Assembly: GCF_020382885.2 (NCBI RefSeq)
Contig: NC_058504.1
Coordinates: 14,395,019-14,459,018 of the forward strand
Length of the DNA: 64,000 nt
From: Scatophagus argus
Taxonomy: Eukaryota > Chordata > Actinopteri > Scatophagidae
Reading direction: 5' to 3'
The notes beneath the pieces were generated by a model, which was not told the origin of the DNA, ran no database searches, and saw nothing but the letters and a program-made list of their open reading frames with translations. The translations under genes were made by a program, and so were the position numbers. Position 1 is the first letter of the stretch. The number at the start of each line of letters is the position of its first letter. Shown piece by piece: positions 63,370 to 64,000 of this stretch.

Positions 63370-63904
63370 TCACCTGTCAAAGCAGCCGGCTGTGAAAGTG
63401 TGATGAGCTCCCAGGTAGCCCCCGCTGTAGGCCATACTCAGACAGTGCCGTGGCTCTCCAGCAAGGGCCATCTGCACAGAAATGGGGCCCTGGAGAGGCA
63501 GCCCGCGAGCCCCCGGCTGAAGACCAGAGGTCAGACTTGGGTAGGAGGGGAACCCACCCCCAGGAGTCATGGAGGGAGCCCCAGTGAGGAGACCCATCCT
63601 GTGGCTCTGAAGGAAGTCCTGAGACATGTTCACCACAGGCCCCAAAGCCTGGGAGTCAGCTAGCGCTTGCAGCTGGGACAGGGATGGGGAATGCTGGGAA
63701 AGGTGTGGGAAGCTGTCTGGCTGAAAGAGCAGCTGTGGTGTGGACGAGGTGGAGGAGGAGGAAGAGGAGGAGGAGGAGGCAGGTCTCTGAATGGCTGACA
63801 CTGGAGAGAGATGAGAGGTCTGGGACTGAGACTGCAGAGACGAGGGTCGATGAGGAGGAGTGGATTTGGTCTTGTTGGCCTCCTTAACGTCATTGTCATG
63901 AGCA
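63370..63904 (-). CDS. ccnjl: Cyclin J-like protein, last coding exon (partial gene)
   Basis: Minus-strand exon after a ctttccccag acceptor, contributing one base plus 177 codons and TGA. It starts AHDNDVKEANKTKSTPP and has a run of nine serines from a (gga)n tract (about 63750-63780). It then has TPQLLFQPDSFP (mammalian CCNJL: TQVLFQPPAYP), a Gln/Ser/Pro-rich tail, VQMALAGEPRHCL, and the ending GCFDR shared with human CCNJL by recall. This is the disordered C-terminal tail; the cyclin box exons lie beyond the right edge. The protein is a cyclin-fold family member of poorly known role. The orientation towards fabp6 is as in mammals. Confidence 0.92.
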
Positions 63905-64000
63905 CTGGGGAAAGGTAAGGCAAACGTAAAAAGATTAAAGACGAATCAACACACATGTAGATGAATGAGGTGTGAATCGGAACAAGAGCTGTGCTTGCAC
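63905..64000 (-). other. ccnjl intron, 3' end
   Basis: Sequence upstream of the last exon on the minus strand, ending in a pyrimidine-rich acceptor (gccttacctttccccag). The preceding exon is not in the window. Confidence 0.75.

Noticed and set aside
1..64000. miR-146a or other known microRNA from the human 5q33 neighbourhood
   Set aside because: I looked for the mature miR-146 sequence on both strands and saw no match; the human gene lies beyond CCNJL.

Overview
This window is nuclear DNA from a ray-finned (teleost) fish. The evidence is vertebrate genes with GT-AG introns, very short introns in two FABP genes, Tc1 copies with CACTATATAGAC-type ends, L2-like LINE tails, a tRNA-derived SINE, a BEL/Pao LTR retrotransposon, and many GATA, CA and AT microsatellites. 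It holds no bacterial-style operons, rRNA, intact tRNA gene or CRISPR array. Exon calls come from reading splice sites and from recall of the protein families; no alignment was run.

Layout. Positions 1-33,780 are a gene-poor stretch with scattered transposon remnants, microsatellites and two perfect hairpins (398-454 and 32,206-32,255). Positions 34,270-43,978 hold a complete two-exon alpha-1B adrenergic receptor gene (adra1b, + strand, 512 residues). Its 8.2 kb intron interrupts the code just after TM6, as in other alpha-1 receptors. About 1 kb downstream is a broken TM6-TM7 fragment of another aminergic GPCR (45,043-45,289). A decayed BEL/Pao retrotransposon on the minus strand abuts it (45,290-52,016), with unequal LTRs and an internal copy of its own gag 5' region inserted into the protease region. 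Positions 53,196-53,929 (+) and 54,641-55,306 (-) are two complete four-exon genes of the ileal bile-acid-binding protein family (fabp6), tail to tail and strongly diverged. SINE copies follow at 58.2-60.5 kb. The window ends in the last coding exon of cyclin J-like (ccnjl, - strand, 63,370-63,904) with a probable 2.8 kb 3' UTR.

Context. The order and orientation adra1b(+), fabp6(+), ccnjl(-) match my recall of human 5q33, but the mammalian ttc1 and pwwp2a genes that lie between are not visible here. This microsynteny is the main support for calling the FABP genes fabp6 rather than fabp1. The genes are unrelated in function: a catecholamine Gq-coupled receptor, intracellular bile-acid/lipid carriers and a cyclin-like protein.

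I found no convincing new molecular system. The most interesting items are the diverged fabp6 pair with shortened portal regions, the GPCR relic at the retrotransposon edge, the self-duplicated BEL element, and an alternative splice donor and upstream ORFs in adra1b.
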